Part shown: piece by piece, positions 45,412 to 55,351 of the stretch
Numbering within the stretch: position 1 is the stretch's first letter
How the letters are laid out: each line of letters opens with the position of its first letter
Origin: Anthropogastromicrobium aceti
GTDB taxonomy: Bacteria > Bacillota > Clostridia > Lachnospirales > Lachnospiraceae
DNA length: 64,000 bases
Assembly: GCF_025567095.1 (NCBI RefSeq)
Contig: NZ_JAOQJH010000009.1
Strand: one strand, 5' to 3'
Position numbers and translations under genes: made by a program
Notes under the pieces: generated by a model
What the model saw: only the letters and a program-made list of their open reading frames with translations
What the model was told of the DNA's origin: nothing
Database searches by the model: none

Positions 45412-46029
45412 ATGAAAAAGAAAATTCTTGTAATAGGAAATTACAATGACGCAATCTATCATGGCTTAGCAGGTGTTGATGAACGCCTGACATCCATTTT
45501 ATCAAACTACGAACTCATTTGTACCGACGATACATCAAAACTTCTTAGCTTAGAAGAAGATCAGATTTCAGGTATCATCTCTTATCTTGATATCTGGCAA
45601 TCAAAGCTTTGTGATGACGAAGCTAACGCTTTCGAGCACTTCGTAGCAAACGGCGGCGGTGCACTTTTACTTCATAATGGAATTAGTATTCAAAGTCAGG
45701 ATCGTCTTCTAACACTTGCTGGCGCAAAATTTCTTGGTCATCCACAGCATGAGGTTATACGCTTTGAACCATCAGCTCATCCTGTAACAGAAAGCTGCAA
45801 AAGCTTTTCTCTTGATGAAGAACCTTATCAATTTGAGTTTGTGCCAGATAACAAAGAAATAATCCTTACCTACCAGTACAAAAATCAGAAATATCCTGCC
45901 GGATGGTGTAAAAACTCAGGTAAAGGACGTCTGATTTATCTTTGTCCTGGTCACACGCCTGAAATTTTTGACTGCCCACAATATCAGCAGCTTATCCGCC
46001 AAAGTATGGATTGGACGCTTAACAGCTGA
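45412..46029 (+). CDS. ThuA-like protein
   Basis: 205 residues. The glutamine-amidotransferase-like fold of ThuA is suggested by ILVIGNYNDAIYHG, the FVANGGGALLLHNG strand-turn, and the GRLIYLCPGHTPEIFD segment near the end. The family is linked to sugar metabolism (trehalose utilisation), but biochemical roles vary. It shares the SDR transcript and ends before the symporter promoter. Confidence 0.75.
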   Translation: MKKKILVIGNYNDAIYHGLAGVDERLTSILSNYELICTDDTSKLLSLEEDQISGIISYLDIWQSKLCDDEANAFEHFVANGGGALLLHNGISIQSQDRLLTLAGAKFLGHPQHEVIRFEPSAHPVTESCKSFSLDEEPYQFEFVPDNKEIILTYQYKNQKYPAGWCKNSGKGRLIYLCPGHTPEIFDCPQYQQLIRQSMDWTLNS

Positions 46030-46100
46030 AACAGATTAAAATAGATCAAGCGTTTTTCGTCATTTTTGCACAAAAACAGTTTTTTAAATATTTTCGTCAC

Positions 46101-46129
46101 TTGTAAAGAATATTGTTCCATGATATGAT
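46101..46129 (+). promoter_or_regulatory. promoter of the sodium symporter gene
   Basis: TTGTAA, 17 bases, TATGAT, 49 bases before the start codon. Confidence 0.6.
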
Positions 46130-46177
46130 AGTTCAAGGTTCTTAACCAATATTACTATTTTATATTAGGGGTGTATT

Positions 46178-47578
46178 ATGCAGCAAAAAAAGAATAGCTT
46201 CAGCGGCTCGATTGGTTTTGTCCTTGCAGCCGCCGGAAGCGCAGTCGGTGTCGGAAATATTTGGCGCTTTCCTTATCTTTGTGCCAAGGATGGTGGAGGA
46301 TTATTTTTAATCATTTATCTAGTTTTAGTTCTCACATTCGGTTTCGTCCTTCTGACAACTGATATCGCTATCGGACGAAAAACAAAGAAAAATGCACTGA
46401 ATGCCTATGCCGCAATAAGCAGTAAATGGAAATTTCTTGGATATCTTACTTTCCTTGTTCCAGCACTGATCATGACCTACTACTCTGTAATTGGAGGCTG
46501 GATCGTCAAATATTTAACTGCTTATGTAGTTTCTGGAACCGAGGCTCCTGCACAGGATGGCTATTTTACTTCCTTTATCACATCAAATGCAGCGCCTATT
46601 GTATTTATGTTTATTTTTCTTGCGTTGACTGCATGGGTTGTTTATCTTGGTGTTGAAAAAGGAATTGAAAAGTATTCTCGTATTTTAATGCCAATTCTGC
46701 TTATTTTGATTATCGGTATTGCAATCTTTTCCTTAACGCTTTCTTATGAGACTGAAGATGGCACAGTCCGTACTGGTCTTCATGGTTTAGCAATCTACCT
46801 GATTCCAAATGTTGAAGGTCTTACTGTTAAGCGTTTTCTGGAGATTTTGCTTGATGCGATGAGTCAGCTTTTCTTCTCCTTAAGTGTTTCTATGGGTATC
46901 ATGATCACCTATGGCTCTTATGTAAAGGATGATGTAAATTTAAGCAAGTCCATCAACCAAATTGAGATCTTTGATACTGGCGTTGCCTTTTTATCTGGTC
47001 TTATGATCATACCTGCTGTGTTTGTCTTCCTTGGAACTGACGGTATGACCTCTGGTCCTAGTCTGACATTCCTTTCTCTGCCAAAGGTATTTGCTTCAAT
47101 GGGAGCTGCCGGTCGTTTTGTTGGAATTGCATTCTTCTTGATGCTTGGCTTTGCCGCACTTACTTCATGTGTCTCTGTTATGGAAACACTAGTTGCAAAC
47201 TGCATGGAGCTGTTTCACAAATCAAGGAAGAAAATGTGCGTCATCATAGGCACCTATTCTCTCGTCACCGCAGTTATTATCTGCCTTGGCTACAACGTGT
47301 TCTATTTTGATTTGAAGCTTCCAAATGGTTCTGTTGGACAGCTGCTTGATTTGGCCGACTATATCAGCAATAGCTTTTTAATGCCGTTCATCTCGCTGCT
47401 TACCAGCATTTTGATTGGCTGGGTTATTGGACCAAAGTGGATTACAGATGAAGTCACAAAAAATGGTGAGTCATTTAAACGCGAAAAACTCTATGGAATT
47501 TTAATGCGCTATGTCGTTCCTGTTGTAATGTTAGTTCTGTTTTTCATGTCTACCGGACTGTGGGATATCATTTTTTAA
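46178..47578 (+). CDS. sodium-dependent transporter of the NSS/SNF family
   Basis: 466 residues with about 11-12 membrane helices. The first helix has the sodium and substrate-site motif AAAGSAVGVGNIWRFP, and YLCAKDGGGLFLIIYL follows. NSS transporters carry amino acids or related amines with sodium; the substrate cannot be told. Own promoter and terminator, so monocistronic. Confidence 0.92.
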   Translation: MQQKKNSFSGSIGFVLAAAGSAVGVGNIWRFPYLCAKDGGGLFLIIYLVLVLTFGFVLLTTDIAIGRKTKKNALNAYAAISSKWKFLGYLTFLVPALIMTYYSVIGGWIVKYLTAYVVSGTEAPAQDGYFTSFITSNAAPIVFMFIFLALTAWVVYLGVEKGIEKYSRILMPILLILIIGIAIFSLTLSYETEDGTVRTGLHGLAIYLIPNVEGLTVKRFLEILLDAMSQLFFSLSVSMGIMITYGSYVKDDVNLSKSINQIEIFDTGVAFLSGLMIIPAVFVFLGTDGMTSGPSLTFLSLPKVFASMGAAGRFVGIAFFLMLGFAALTSCVSVMETLVANCMELFHKSRKKMCVIIGTYSLVTAVIICLGYNVFYFDLKLPNGSVGQLLDLADYISNSFLMPFISLLTSILIGWVIGPKWITDEVTKNGESFKREKLYGILMRYVVPVVMLVLFFMSTGLWDIIF

Positions 47579-47602
47579 TAAAGCAAACTTCTTTGTATAA
47601 TT

Positions 47603-47635
47603 AAGAGGATATGAGAAAATTACTCATATCCTCTT
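47603..47635. terminator. bidirectional terminator between the symporter and aspA
   Basis: AAGAGGATATGAG, 7-base loop, CTCATATCCTCTT: a perfect 13-bp stem with A and T flanks between two convergent genes. Confidence 0.85.
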
Positions 47636-47670
47636 TAAAAATCTCAATATTTAATTTGTAGGTGAAGAGT

Positions 47671-49140
47671 TTAAATTTTGTTTACTGTTTTTCCAGAAAT
47701 TCCAGGTTCTGTCATCTGGACTGGATCCATAATCTCATCCATCTGCTCCTTTGTAAGAAGACCCTTCTCAATGATAAGCTTTCTTACGGACTCACCTGTT
47801 TTAATAGCTTCTTTCGCAATCTCAGCTGCCTTCTGATAACCAACATATGGACATATTGCAGTTATAATTCCAACACTATTCTCAACAAAATAGCGGCAGC
47901 GGGTTTCATTTGCAGTAATACCGATTACGCAGTTATCTACAAATGTATTTACAGCATATGCAATCGTATCAATTGACTGGAACAGACAATAGAAAATAAT
48001 TGGCTCAAATGCATTCAGCTCTAACTGTCCTGCTTCTGCTGCCATTGTAATTGTCATATCATTTCCAATAGCATTAAATGCTACCTGATTTACAACCTCA
48101 GGAATAACTGGATTTACCTTACCTGGCATAATGGAAGAACCATTCTGCTTTGCCGGAAGATTAATCTCTCCAAAACCTGCTCTCGGTCCCGAAGACATAA
48201 GACGAAGATCGTTTGCAATTTTTGACAGTGTAACTGCACATGCCTTTACTGCACCAGATACTGCTACGAAAGAATCAAGGTTCTGAGTTGCATCAATCAA
48301 GTCATATGCCTGCACCAGATCCATACCGGAAATTTCGCTTAAGTTTGGAACAATGCGGCGAAGATAAGATTCATCTGCATTTAATCCAGTACCCACTGCT
48401 GTACCGCCCATGTTCAAGGTGCGCATCTCATCCATTGCCTTATCCATACGATTTAAATCACGTAAAATTGCAACACTGTATGCCTTAAATTCCTGTCCCA
48501 GACGAATCGGAACTGCATCCTGCAGCTGTGTTCTTCCCATTTTGATAACGCTATCAAACTCATCTGCCTTCTGCTCTAAAGCACTGTGAAGACGAAGCAG
48601 CTGCTTTTTAAGCTTCTTTAACAGGCGAAGTGATGTCATCTTTCCTGCCGTCGGAATAACATCATTTGTAGACTGTCCGCAGTTAACATGATCATTTGGA
48701 TTAACAACGGAATAATCACCCTTCTTTCCGCCTAGAATCTCAATTGCTCTATTTGCAATAACCTCATTTGCATTCATATTTAAAGAAGTTCCTGCACCAC
48801 CCTGAATCGGATCAACGATAAAATCCTCACGAAACTTTCCTTCAAGAATCTCATCACATGCCTGAACGATTGCCTGCGTACGTCTCTTGTCAAGAAGACC
48901 TGCCTCACAGTTTGTGATAGCTGCTGCCTTCTTGATGTAAGCCAAGCTGTTAATAATCTCTGGGTGCATATTTAATCCTGTAATATGGAAATTCTCTGCT
49001 GCACGCAGTGACTGTACACCATAATAAACGTTTTCAGGCACATCCTTAGTTCCGATTGAATCCTTCTCAACACGAAACTCCATTTCATTTTCTGTCATAT
49101 CCTTCATCCCTTCTGTTTTCTTATATACCTTTTCATTCAT
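47671..49140 (-). CDS. aspA: aspartate ammonia-lyase
   Basis: 489 residues. Aspartate to fumarate plus ammonia, feeding fumarate to the reductive pathway. The fumarase-superfamily signature GSSIMPGKVNPVIPEVV includes the catalytic Ser. RDLNRMDKAMDEMRTLNMGG and the region around TGLNADESYLRR support aspartase over fumarase. The start at 49140 has GGAGG; later Met codons (residues 12 and 15) lack spacing. A LysR gene is divergent, with a MITE copy between. Confidence 0.93.
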   Translation of the reverse strand: MNEKVYKKTEGMKDMTENEMEFRVEKDSIGTKDVPENVYYGVQSLRAAENFHITGLNMHPEIINSLAYIKKAAAITNCEAGLLDKRRTQAIVQACDEILEGKFREDFIVDPIQGGAGTSLNMNANEVIANRAIEILGGKKGDYSVVNPNDHVNCGQSTNDVIPTAGKMTSLRLLKKLKKQLLRLHSALEQKADEFDSVIKMGRTQLQDAVPIRLGQEFKAYSVAILRDLNRMDKAMDEMRTLNMGGTAVGTGLNADESYLRRIVPNLSEISGMDLVQAYDLIDATQNLDSFVAVSGAVKACAVTLSKIANDLRLMSSGPRAGFGEINLPAKQNGSSIMPGKVNPVIPEVVNQVAFNAIGNDMTITMAAEAGQLELNAFEPIIFYCLFQSIDTIAYAVNTFVDNCVIGITANETRCRYFVENSVGIITAICPYVGYQKAAEIAKEAIKTGESVRKLIIEKGLLTKEQMDEIMDPVQMTEPGISGKTVNKI

Positions 49141-49180
49141 TTCTTATTTCCTCCACTTTATCCCTAATAGCCCTTTGGAA

Positions 49181-49373
49181 GTTGCAGTTCACGTGTCATT
49201 TTACGAAAGCACTAAGGTGTAATGGTTTCGTCGCCGGACCAAACTCCGCAGGCTCCTGTTATGTTCTTTCTTGTTATACATTACTTTGAAAGACCTGCTT
49301 CAAGTGTCCGGCTCGTGAAATCCATTCACCTTAGTGCTTTGCTATAAATATTGGCTGATCCGTGAACTGCAAT
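49181..49373. repeat. palindromic MITE-like element, copy 3 (193 bp)
   Basis: Inverted relative to copies 1 and 2. Ends GTTGCAGTTCACG and CGTGAACTGCAAT. The interior matches copy 1 closely, including TTATACATTACTTTGAAAGACC. It occupies half of the 392-bp gap between divergent aspA and the LysR gene and thus separates both promoters; no gene is seen in it. Confidence 0.85.
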
Positions 49374-49532
49374 CTTTGGAATATTTTTAAGATTTAATAT
49401 CTTACCCTTGTCTTCATTATAGATTACCAGTATAATATAATCAAATACATATACTTTTATAGTTATTATAGTGTTTAAGTTATAGTATTTTTAATATTTT
49501 TTACAAAAAAACACGATAAGGATGGTATTTTT

Positions 49533-50495
49533 ATGTTTCAGGGAATGGAATATGTTTACCAAGTTTACAAGGATAAAAGTTTTTCAAAAGCAGCTGCGAA
49601 CCTTTTTATTTCACAGCCTTCTTTAAGTGCTAATGTAAAACGCGTAGAAAAAAAGGTTGGTTTTCCTATTTTTGACCGCAGCACAAAGCCGCTTTCTTTG
49701 ACGGAGTGTGGAAAAGAATACATCCGATGCGTGGAAGAAATTCTCGCAGTGGAAAAGGGATTTTCGCAGTTTGTCTATGATTTTGACAATTTGGAAACAG
49801 GAACTTTAACGCTTGGCGGCAGCAATCTGTTTTCATCCTGGATTTTGCCATCTCTCATTTCAAACTTTGCACCACGCTACCCAAACATTAGAATCAATTT
49901 AATTGAAGAAAATACAACACAGTTAACTGAACTTTTGCAGAAGGGTATTGTCGATCTGATTTTAGATAACACAACTCTTGACTCTGCTGTCTTTGACAGC
50001 AAATTATATAAAGAAGAACATCTTGTATTGGCAGTTCCACACTCTTTTTCAATCAACAGCGAATTAACCTCCTTTCAGATTCCAAATGATCTGATTGAAC
50101 AAAAAGATTTCCAGATGGATTCTGTGCCAGTTGTTCCGCTTCGTTTATTTTCAGATCTTCCATTTATTATGCTGCGAAATGAAAATGATACCGGAAGACG
50201 TGCCCGCCTAATTTGTCAGGACAGCAATTTCAAACCCAATATCATTTTAAATATGGATCAGCAGATGACTGCTTATAACATCTGCCAATCTGGTCTTGGA
50301 ATCTGCTTTATCGGTGATATTATTTTAAGCCGTATTCCGCGCAACAAAAATGTAGTCTATTATCGGCTGCCTACGCAGCATAATACAAGACGCGTCTGCT
50401 TCTATTGGAAAAAAGGACGTTATTTTTCACGTGCCATGGAAGAATTTTTAAATGGCTGCTGTCGTATTGATGAATCTTCCAGTGTATTTACATGA
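49533..50495 (+). CDS. LysR-family transcriptional regulator
   Basis: 320 residues: N-terminal helix-turn-helix (SFSKAAANLFISQPSLSANVKRVEKKVG), then a periplasmic-binding-like effector domain beginning GTLTLGGSNLFSSWILP. A start with AAGGATGG-type site. Divergent from aspA, so aspartate or fumarate metabolism is a plausible target, but the MITE insertion between them weakens that guess. Ends at a bidirectional terminator shared with ppdK. Confidence 0.9.
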   Translation: MFQGMEYVYQVYKDKSFSKAAANLFISQPSLSANVKRVEKKVGFPIFDRSTKPLSLTECGKEYIRCVEEILAVEKGFSQFVYDFDNLETGTLTLGGSNLFSSWILPSLISNFAPRYPNIRINLIEENTTQLTELLQKGIVDLILDNTTLDSAVFDSKLYKEEHLVLAVPHSFSINSELTSFQIPNDLIEQKDFQMDSVPVVPLRLFSDLPFIMLRNENDTGRRARLICQDSNFKPNIILNMDQQMTAYNICQSGLGICFIGDIILSRIPRNKNVVYYRLPTQHNTRRVCFYWKKGRYFSRAMEEFLNGCCRIDESSSVFT

Positions 50496-50518
50496 ATAGT
50501 TGAGTGCTCAATTCTCAT

Positions 50519-50565
50519 AAAAATGGGCTGCAACCTGTTTTCACAGATTACAGCCCATTTTTATT
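50519..50565. terminator. bidirectional terminator between the LysR gene and ppdK
   Basis: AAAATGGGCTG, a 19-base interior, CAGCCCATTTT: strong stem with A/T tracts on both sides; both genes converge on it. Confidence 0.85.
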
Positions 50566-50586
50566 TTTACCTTAAAAGGTTATTAA

Positions 50587-53214
50587 TTACTTATTGTTTA
50601 ATGCAGCCTGTGCAGCAGCCAGTCTTGCGATCGGCACACGGAACGGTGAGCAAGAAACATAGTTTAAGCCTACCTTATGGCAGAACTCTACGGAGCTTGG
50701 ATCTCCACCGTGCTCACCACAGATACCGCACTTTAAGTTCGGTCTGGTAGCGCGTCCCTTTTCAACTGCCATCTTAACCAGCTGGCCTACGCCCTCCTGA
50801 TCAAGTCTTGCAAATGGATCAGACTCGTAGATCTTAGCCTTGTAGTAGGAATCTAAGAACTTACCTGCATCATCACGAGAGAAACCAAAGGTCATCTGAG
50901 TCAGGTCGTTTGTACCAAATGAGAAGAACTCAGCTTCCTCAGCGATCTTATCAGCGGTCAGTGCGGCACGCGGAATCTCGATCATGGTACCGATATGATA
51001 CTGCATGTCGGAATTCTTTTCCTTCTTAACCTGCTCTGCAACTTCTACAACAACGTCCTTAACGAACTTCAGCTCTTTCTTCTCGCCTACTAACGGAATC
51101 ATGATCTCTGGAACGATGTCATAACCCTTCTCCTGTGCAACTTCGATAGCAGCTTCCATAACGGCTCTTGTCTGCATCTTAGCGATCTCAGGATAGGTAA
51201 CAGCCAGACGGCATCCACGATGACCCATCATTGGGTTAAACTCATGCAGGGAATCACAGGTAGCCTTTACTTCCTCAACGGTCAGGTTCATATCCTTAGC
51301 CAGTGCTGCGATATCTTCCGGATCGGTAGGAACGAACTCATGCAGCGGCGGATCCAGGTAACGAACTGTCATCGGACGTCCCTCAAGAGCCTCGTACATA
51401 GCCTTGAAGTCAGCCTTCTGGAACTGAAGAAGCTCTGCTAATGCAGCCTCTCTCTGCTCAACAGTCTTGGAAAGGATCATCTTACGAATCTTCGGGATTC
51501 TCTCCTCACCGAAGAACATATGCTCAGTACGGCAAAGACCGATACCCTCTGCACCAAGTCTTACTGCATTTAAAGTATCTGCCGGAGTATCTGCGTTTGT
51601 ACGTACGGACAGCTTTCTGAACTGATCAGCCCAAGCCATAACACGTCCGAAGTCACCACCTACAGATGCCTCAACGGTCTTGATGTCGCCCTTATAAATC
51701 TTACCAGTAGTACCATCCAGAGAAATGTAATCTCCCTCATGGAATGTGTAGCCACCTAACTCGAAAGTCTTAGCCTCCTCGTCGATCTTGATCTCGCCGC
51801 AGCCAGATACACAGCAAGTACCCATACCACGTGCAACTACTGCTGCGTGAGATGTCATACCACCACGAACAGTCAGGATACCCTGAGATGCATGCATACC
51901 CTCGATATCCTCTGGAGAAGTCTCAAGACGAACCAGGATAACTCTCTCGCCTCTGCCGCCCTTACCAGCAGCCTTAGCCTCGTCTGCAGTAAAGTAAACC
52001 TTACCAGCAGCAGCACCTGGAGATGCCGGAAGTGCAGAACCGATAACCTCACCTGCCTTTAATGCAGCGGTATCGAATGTTGGATGAAGCAGCTGATCAA
52101 GAGACTTTGCCTCGATACGGCATACAGCTTCCTCAGGAGTAATCTGTCCCTCATCTACAAGGTCACAAGCGATCTTGATAGCAGCCGGAGCGGTTCTCTT
52201 ACCGTTACGTGTCTGCAGGAAGTACAGCTTGCCTTCCTCGATGGTGAACTCCATATCCTGCATATCATGGAAGTGATTCTCAAGATTTGTAGCCAGATCC
52301 ATGAACTGCTTGTAAACTTCTGGCATAGCCTGCTCCAGAGTAGAGATCGGCTGTGGTGTACGAACACCAGCAACAACGTCCTCGCCCTGTGCGTTTAACA
52401 GGTACTCACCGAAGATACCCTTTGCACCAGTAGATGGATTACGTGTAAATGCAACACCTGTACCAGATGTCTCACCCTTGTTACCGAATACCATGGTCTG
52501 TACGTTTACAGCGGTACCCCAGTCACCCGGAATATCATTCATACGACGGTATACGATAGCACGCGGATTATCCCAAGAACGGAATACAGCCTTTACAGCC
52601 TCCATCAGCTGTACAGTAGGATCCTGTGGGAACTCACTTCCCATAGCATCAAAGTAAACCTTCTTAAAACGAACAATCAGTTCCTTTAAGTCATCAGCGG
52701 TCAGCTCTACGTCGTAGGTTACACCTTTCTCAGCCTTGATCTCATCGATGATCTTCTCAAAATGGCTCTTCGGAACCTCCATAACAACGTCAGAGAACAT
52801 CTGGATGAATCTTCTGTAAGAATCGTAAGCAAATCTTGGATTGCCAGTCTTCTTTGCGAAGCCTTCAACAGATACATCGTTCAGACCCAGGTTCAGGATG
52901 GTATCCATCATACCTGGCATGGATGCACGTGCACCAGAACGAACAGAAACAAGTAACGGATCCTCTACGTCGCCTAACTTCTTGCCATTGTACTCCTCTA
53001 ACCACTTTAATGCATCAAAGATCTGAGCCTGAATTTCATCAGAAATCTTCTTTCCGCAGTTGTAATACTCGGTACATGCCTCAGTCGTTACAGTGAAACC
53101 CTGTGGAATCGGCATGCCAAGACCGGTCATCTCAGCCAGATTGCAGCCCTTGCCTCCGAGAAGATTTCTCATAGAAGCATTGCCTTCCTGGAACTTGTAA
53201 ACCCACTTAGCCAT
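50587..53214 (-). CDS. ppdK: pyruvate, phosphate dikinase
   Basis: 875 residues, the normal length. Converts pyruvate, ATP and phosphate to PEP, AMP and pyrophosphate (or the reverse in glycolysis). It starts MAKWVYKFQEGNASMRNLLG with GGKGCNLAEM, the ATP-grasp domain with the HDMQDMEFTIEEGKLYFLQTRNGKR region split by conserved residues, the phosphohistidine in GGMTSHAAVVARGMG, and the C-terminal barrel with CGICGEHGGDP. The start at 53214 has AGGAGG; the frame is open further upstream but not used. Confidence 0.97.
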   Translation of the reverse strand: MAKWVYKFQEGNASMRNLLGGKGCNLAEMTGLGMPIPQGFTVTTEACTEYYNCGKKISDEIQAQIFDALKWLEEYNGKKLGDVEDPLLVSVRSGARASMPGMMDTILNLGLNDVSVEGFAKKTGNPRFAYDSYRRFIQMFSDVVMEVPKSHFEKIIDEIKAEKGVTYDVELTADDLKELIVRFKKVYFDAMGSEFPQDPTVQLMEAVKAVFRSWDNPRAIVYRRMNDIPGDWGTAVNVQTMVFGNKGETSGTGVAFTRNPSTGAKGIFGEYLLNAQGEDVVAGVRTPQPISTLEQAMPEVYKQFMDLATNLENHFHDMQDMEFTIEEGKLYFLQTRNGKRTAPAAIKIACDLVDEGQITPEEAVCRIEAKSLDQLLHPTFDTAALKAGEVIGSALPASPGAAAGKVYFTADEAKAAGKGGRGERVILVRLETSPEDIEGMHASQGILTVRGGMTSHAAVVARGMGTCCVSGCGEIKIDEEAKTFELGGYTFHEGDYISLDGTTGKIYKGDIKTVEASVGGDFGRVMAWADQFRKLSVRTNADTPADTLNAVRLGAEGIGLCRTEHMFFGEERIPKIRKMILSKTVEQREAALAELLQFQKADFKAMYEALEGRPMTVRYLDPPLHEFVPTDPEDIAALAKDMNLTVEEVKATCDSLHEFNPMMGHRGCRLAVTYPEIAKMQTRAVMEAAIEVAQEKGYDIVPEIMIPLVGEKKELKFVKDVVVEVAEQVKKEKNSDMQYHIGTMIEIPRAALTADKIAEEAEFFSFGTNDLTQMTFGFSRDDAGKFLDSYYKAKIYESDPFARLDQEGVGQLVKMAVEKGRATRPNLKCGICGEHGGDPSSVEFCHKVGLNYVSCSPFRVPIARLAAAQAALNNK

Positions 53215-53301
53215 TATAAACCTCCTAAAAATAAGGGATTGCTCCCGGTTTTCTTTTGTGTCCAAACAGACCTTTACTGTTTTCACAGACACTCTGTTAA
53301 T

Positions 53302-53329
53302 ATTATAACATAATCTGGCAATTAGTAAA
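53302..53329 (-). promoter_or_regulatory. promoter of ppdK
   Basis: On the minus strand TTTACT, 16 bases, TATAAT, about 90 bases ahead of the ppdK start. Confidence 0.55.
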
Positions 53330-53560
53330 GTGGAAAATCCTAAAAAATCTTGTATTTTTATTTTTCCTATAGTAAAATAGATGACATGGCTAGATGATTC
53401 TTGTTTTTTTGTCAATCAATCTTGCTAATTTGCTGTATTTTGTGAACATATATTTGTTTTTTTTATAAAAAACTCTATTAAAAACCTCATTTGCAAAAAC
53501 AGCAATCTCATACTTGTGTCTGCTTACACCAGCAGATTACGGAAAGGCATGGTAATTTAT
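53330..53560. other. A+T-rich divergent gap
   Basis: Remainder of the 346-bp gap between ppdK and the ArsR gene. It contains a TTGACA on the minus strand near 53413 without a good partner. No gene, repeat or structured RNA was seen. Confidence 0.5.
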
Positions 53561-54004
53561 ATGACAACTCCAATTCTCCCACATAATCATGGGGATATCC
53601 ATAACGTTCTTGAGGCAATGCCCTCTAAAGATACCTGTGCAGATATGGCCAGTGCCTTCAAACAGCTTTGTGACGGTACACGTCTTCAGATCTTCTGGCT
53701 GCTGTGTCACAGTGAGGAATGCGTACTTAATATCTCTGCTGCTGTCGGCATGAGTGCTCCCGCTGTCTCCCATCACCTGCGCTGTCTAAAAGATGCAGGG
53801 CTGATCACAGGAAATCGACATGGAAAGGAAGTACATTATCACATTGCCTCCACCACACAGGCCGCGCTCCTTCATCACTTTGTTGACAGCTACCTGCATA
53901 CCAGCTGTCCCGGTGAATTTGACAGTCAGGGAATTTCGCACTCACAAACTGAACATTTTCAGCATGAATCCTGTTCATGCGGCTGCTCACATTCTGACAA
54001 TTAA
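53561..54004 (+). CDS. ArsR/SmtB-family metal-type regulator
   Basis: 147 residues. Winged helix with FKQLCDGTRLQIFWLL, VLNISAAVGMSAPAVSHHLRCLKDAGLI and the wing KEVHYHIA. An N-terminal His/Cys segment (NHGDIHN, DTCAD) and a Cys/His-rich tail (HESCSCGCSHSDN) could bind zinc, cadmium or similar metals. ArsR proteins usually adjoin an exporter; here the neighbours are ppdK and a DUF4250 gene, so the target is unknown. The start could also be ATG at 53549 or GTG at 53516. Confidence 0.85.
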   Translation: MTTPILPHNHGDIHNVLEAMPSKDTCADMASAFKQLCDGTRLQIFWLLCHSEECVLNISAAVGMSAPAVSHHLRCLKDAGLITGNRHGKEVHYHIASTTQAALLHHFVDSYLHTSCPGEFDSQGISHSQTEHFQHESCSCGCSHSDN

Positions 54005-54020
54005 TAATAGGAGGCTTTTC

Positions 54021-54200
54021 ATGACCGTTTTACCTAAAGATCCAGTAATTCTTTTAAGCTATATCAATACGCAGCTTCGCGATTTTTATCCAAGTCTTGA
54101 CGAACTATGCAGCAGTCTAAACGCAGACAAACAAACACTCTGCAACACCCTCGCTCAGATTGATTATTATTATGATGAAACATCCAATCAATTTGTTTAA
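54021..54200 (+). CDS. DUF4250 protein
   Basis: 59 residues. LPKDPVILLSYINTQLRDFYPSLDELC at the start and the YYYDETSNQFV end fit the DUF4250 family, common in Clostridia and of unknown function. AGGAGG precedes the ATG. Co-directional with and 16 bases after the ArsR gene. Confidence 0.8.
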   Translation: MTVLPKDPVILLSYINTQLRDFYPSLDELCSSLNADKQTLCNTLAQIDYYYDETSNQFV

Positions 54201-54251
54201 AGCTATTTCATTCAAACAAAGCTGATTTTTTGCACAGAAAGGCAGGTTTTT

Positions 54252-55349
54252 ATGGCAGGTTCATCCTTCGGCACTATTTTTCGTATTACTACTTGGGGCG
54301 AGTCACACGGTCCGTCAATCGGCGTTGTCGTTGACGGCTGTCCGGCAGGGCTTTTTCTCTCAGAAGAAGATATCCAAATGCAGCTAAATCGCAGACGTCC
54401 AGGACAATCACGTTACTCTACCCCACGAAATGAGGCAGATCGTGTTCATATTCTCTCTGGTATATTTGAGGGACGCACAACTGGTACACCAATTGCTATG
54501 GAAGTAATCAATGAGACACAGCGCTCTAAAGATTACTCTGAAATTGCAAATAGCTATCGCCCTGGTCATGCAGATTATACATTTGATCAAAAGTATGGTT
54601 TTCGCGATTATCGCGGCGGCGGACGCTCATCCGGTCGTGAGACAATCGGACGTGTGGCAGGTGGTGCTGTGGCTATGAAGCTTTTAGAGCAGCTTGGCAT
54701 TTCTATTACTGCCTATGCCTCATCTATTGGACCTGTTGCAGCTAAAACATTTTGTCCAGAAGAGATTGACAACAATCCATTCCATCTGCCAGATGCAGAA
54801 GCTGCTGCAATGGCACAAAAATATGTTGACCGCATGATGGAAGAAAAGGAATCCTCCGGCGGTGTAATCGAATGCCGCATCACAGGTGTTCCGGCTGGCC
54901 TTGGCGATCCTGTATTTGAAAAGCTTGATGCTAATCTTTCTAAAGCGCTTGTCTCTATCGGTGCTGTTAAGGGAATTGAAATCGGTGATGGCTTCGCAGC
55001 AGCACATGCTGTCGGCTCAGAAAATAACGATTCCTTCTATATTAATGAGGATGGAAATACCGCCAAGAAAACCAACCATGCAGGCGGCATTCTGGGCGGC
55101 ATAAGTGATGGTGATACCATTATTGTTCGTGCAGCAGTTAAGCCTACACCTTCGATCTTCCGTCCGCAGCAGACAATTTCACGCAATAAGGAACCGATGG
55201 AACTGACGATCAAAGGTCGCCATGATCCTTTGATTGTTCCTCGTGCTGTTGTTGTCGTTGAGGCGATGTGTGCGCTTACCATTGCAGACAGTCTGCTTCT
55301 CAATATGACAGCGCAGATGGACGGTGTGCTTCGCTTCTATAATAAATAA
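54252..55349 (+). CDS. aroC: chorismate synthase
   Basis: 365 residues. Converts EPSP to chorismate with reduced FMN, last step of the shikimate pathway. The TTWGESHGPSIGVVVDGCPAG start, RPGHADYTF and RGGGRSSGRET motifs, and FRPQQTISR near the end are family signatures. No other aro gene is near. Convergent with nudC, 2 bases apart at the stops. Confidence 0.97.
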   Translation: MAGSSFGTIFRITTWGESHGPSIGVVVDGCPAGLFLSEEDIQMQLNRRRPGQSRYSTPRNEADRVHILSGIFEGRTTGTPIAMEVINETQRSKDYSEIANSYRPGHADYTFDQKYGFRDYRGGGRSSGRETIGRVAGGAVAMKLLEQLGISITAYASSIGPVAAKTFCPEEIDNNPFHLPDAEAAAMAQKYVDRMMEEKESSGGVIECRITGVPAGLGDPVFEKLDANLSKALVSIGAVKGIEIGDGFAAAHAVGSENNDSFYINEDGNTAKKTNHAGGILGGISDGDTIIVRAAVKPTPSIFRPQQTISRNKEPMELTIKGRHDPLIVPRAVVVVEAMCALTIADSLLLNMTAQMDGVLRFYNK

Positions 55350-55351
55350 CA

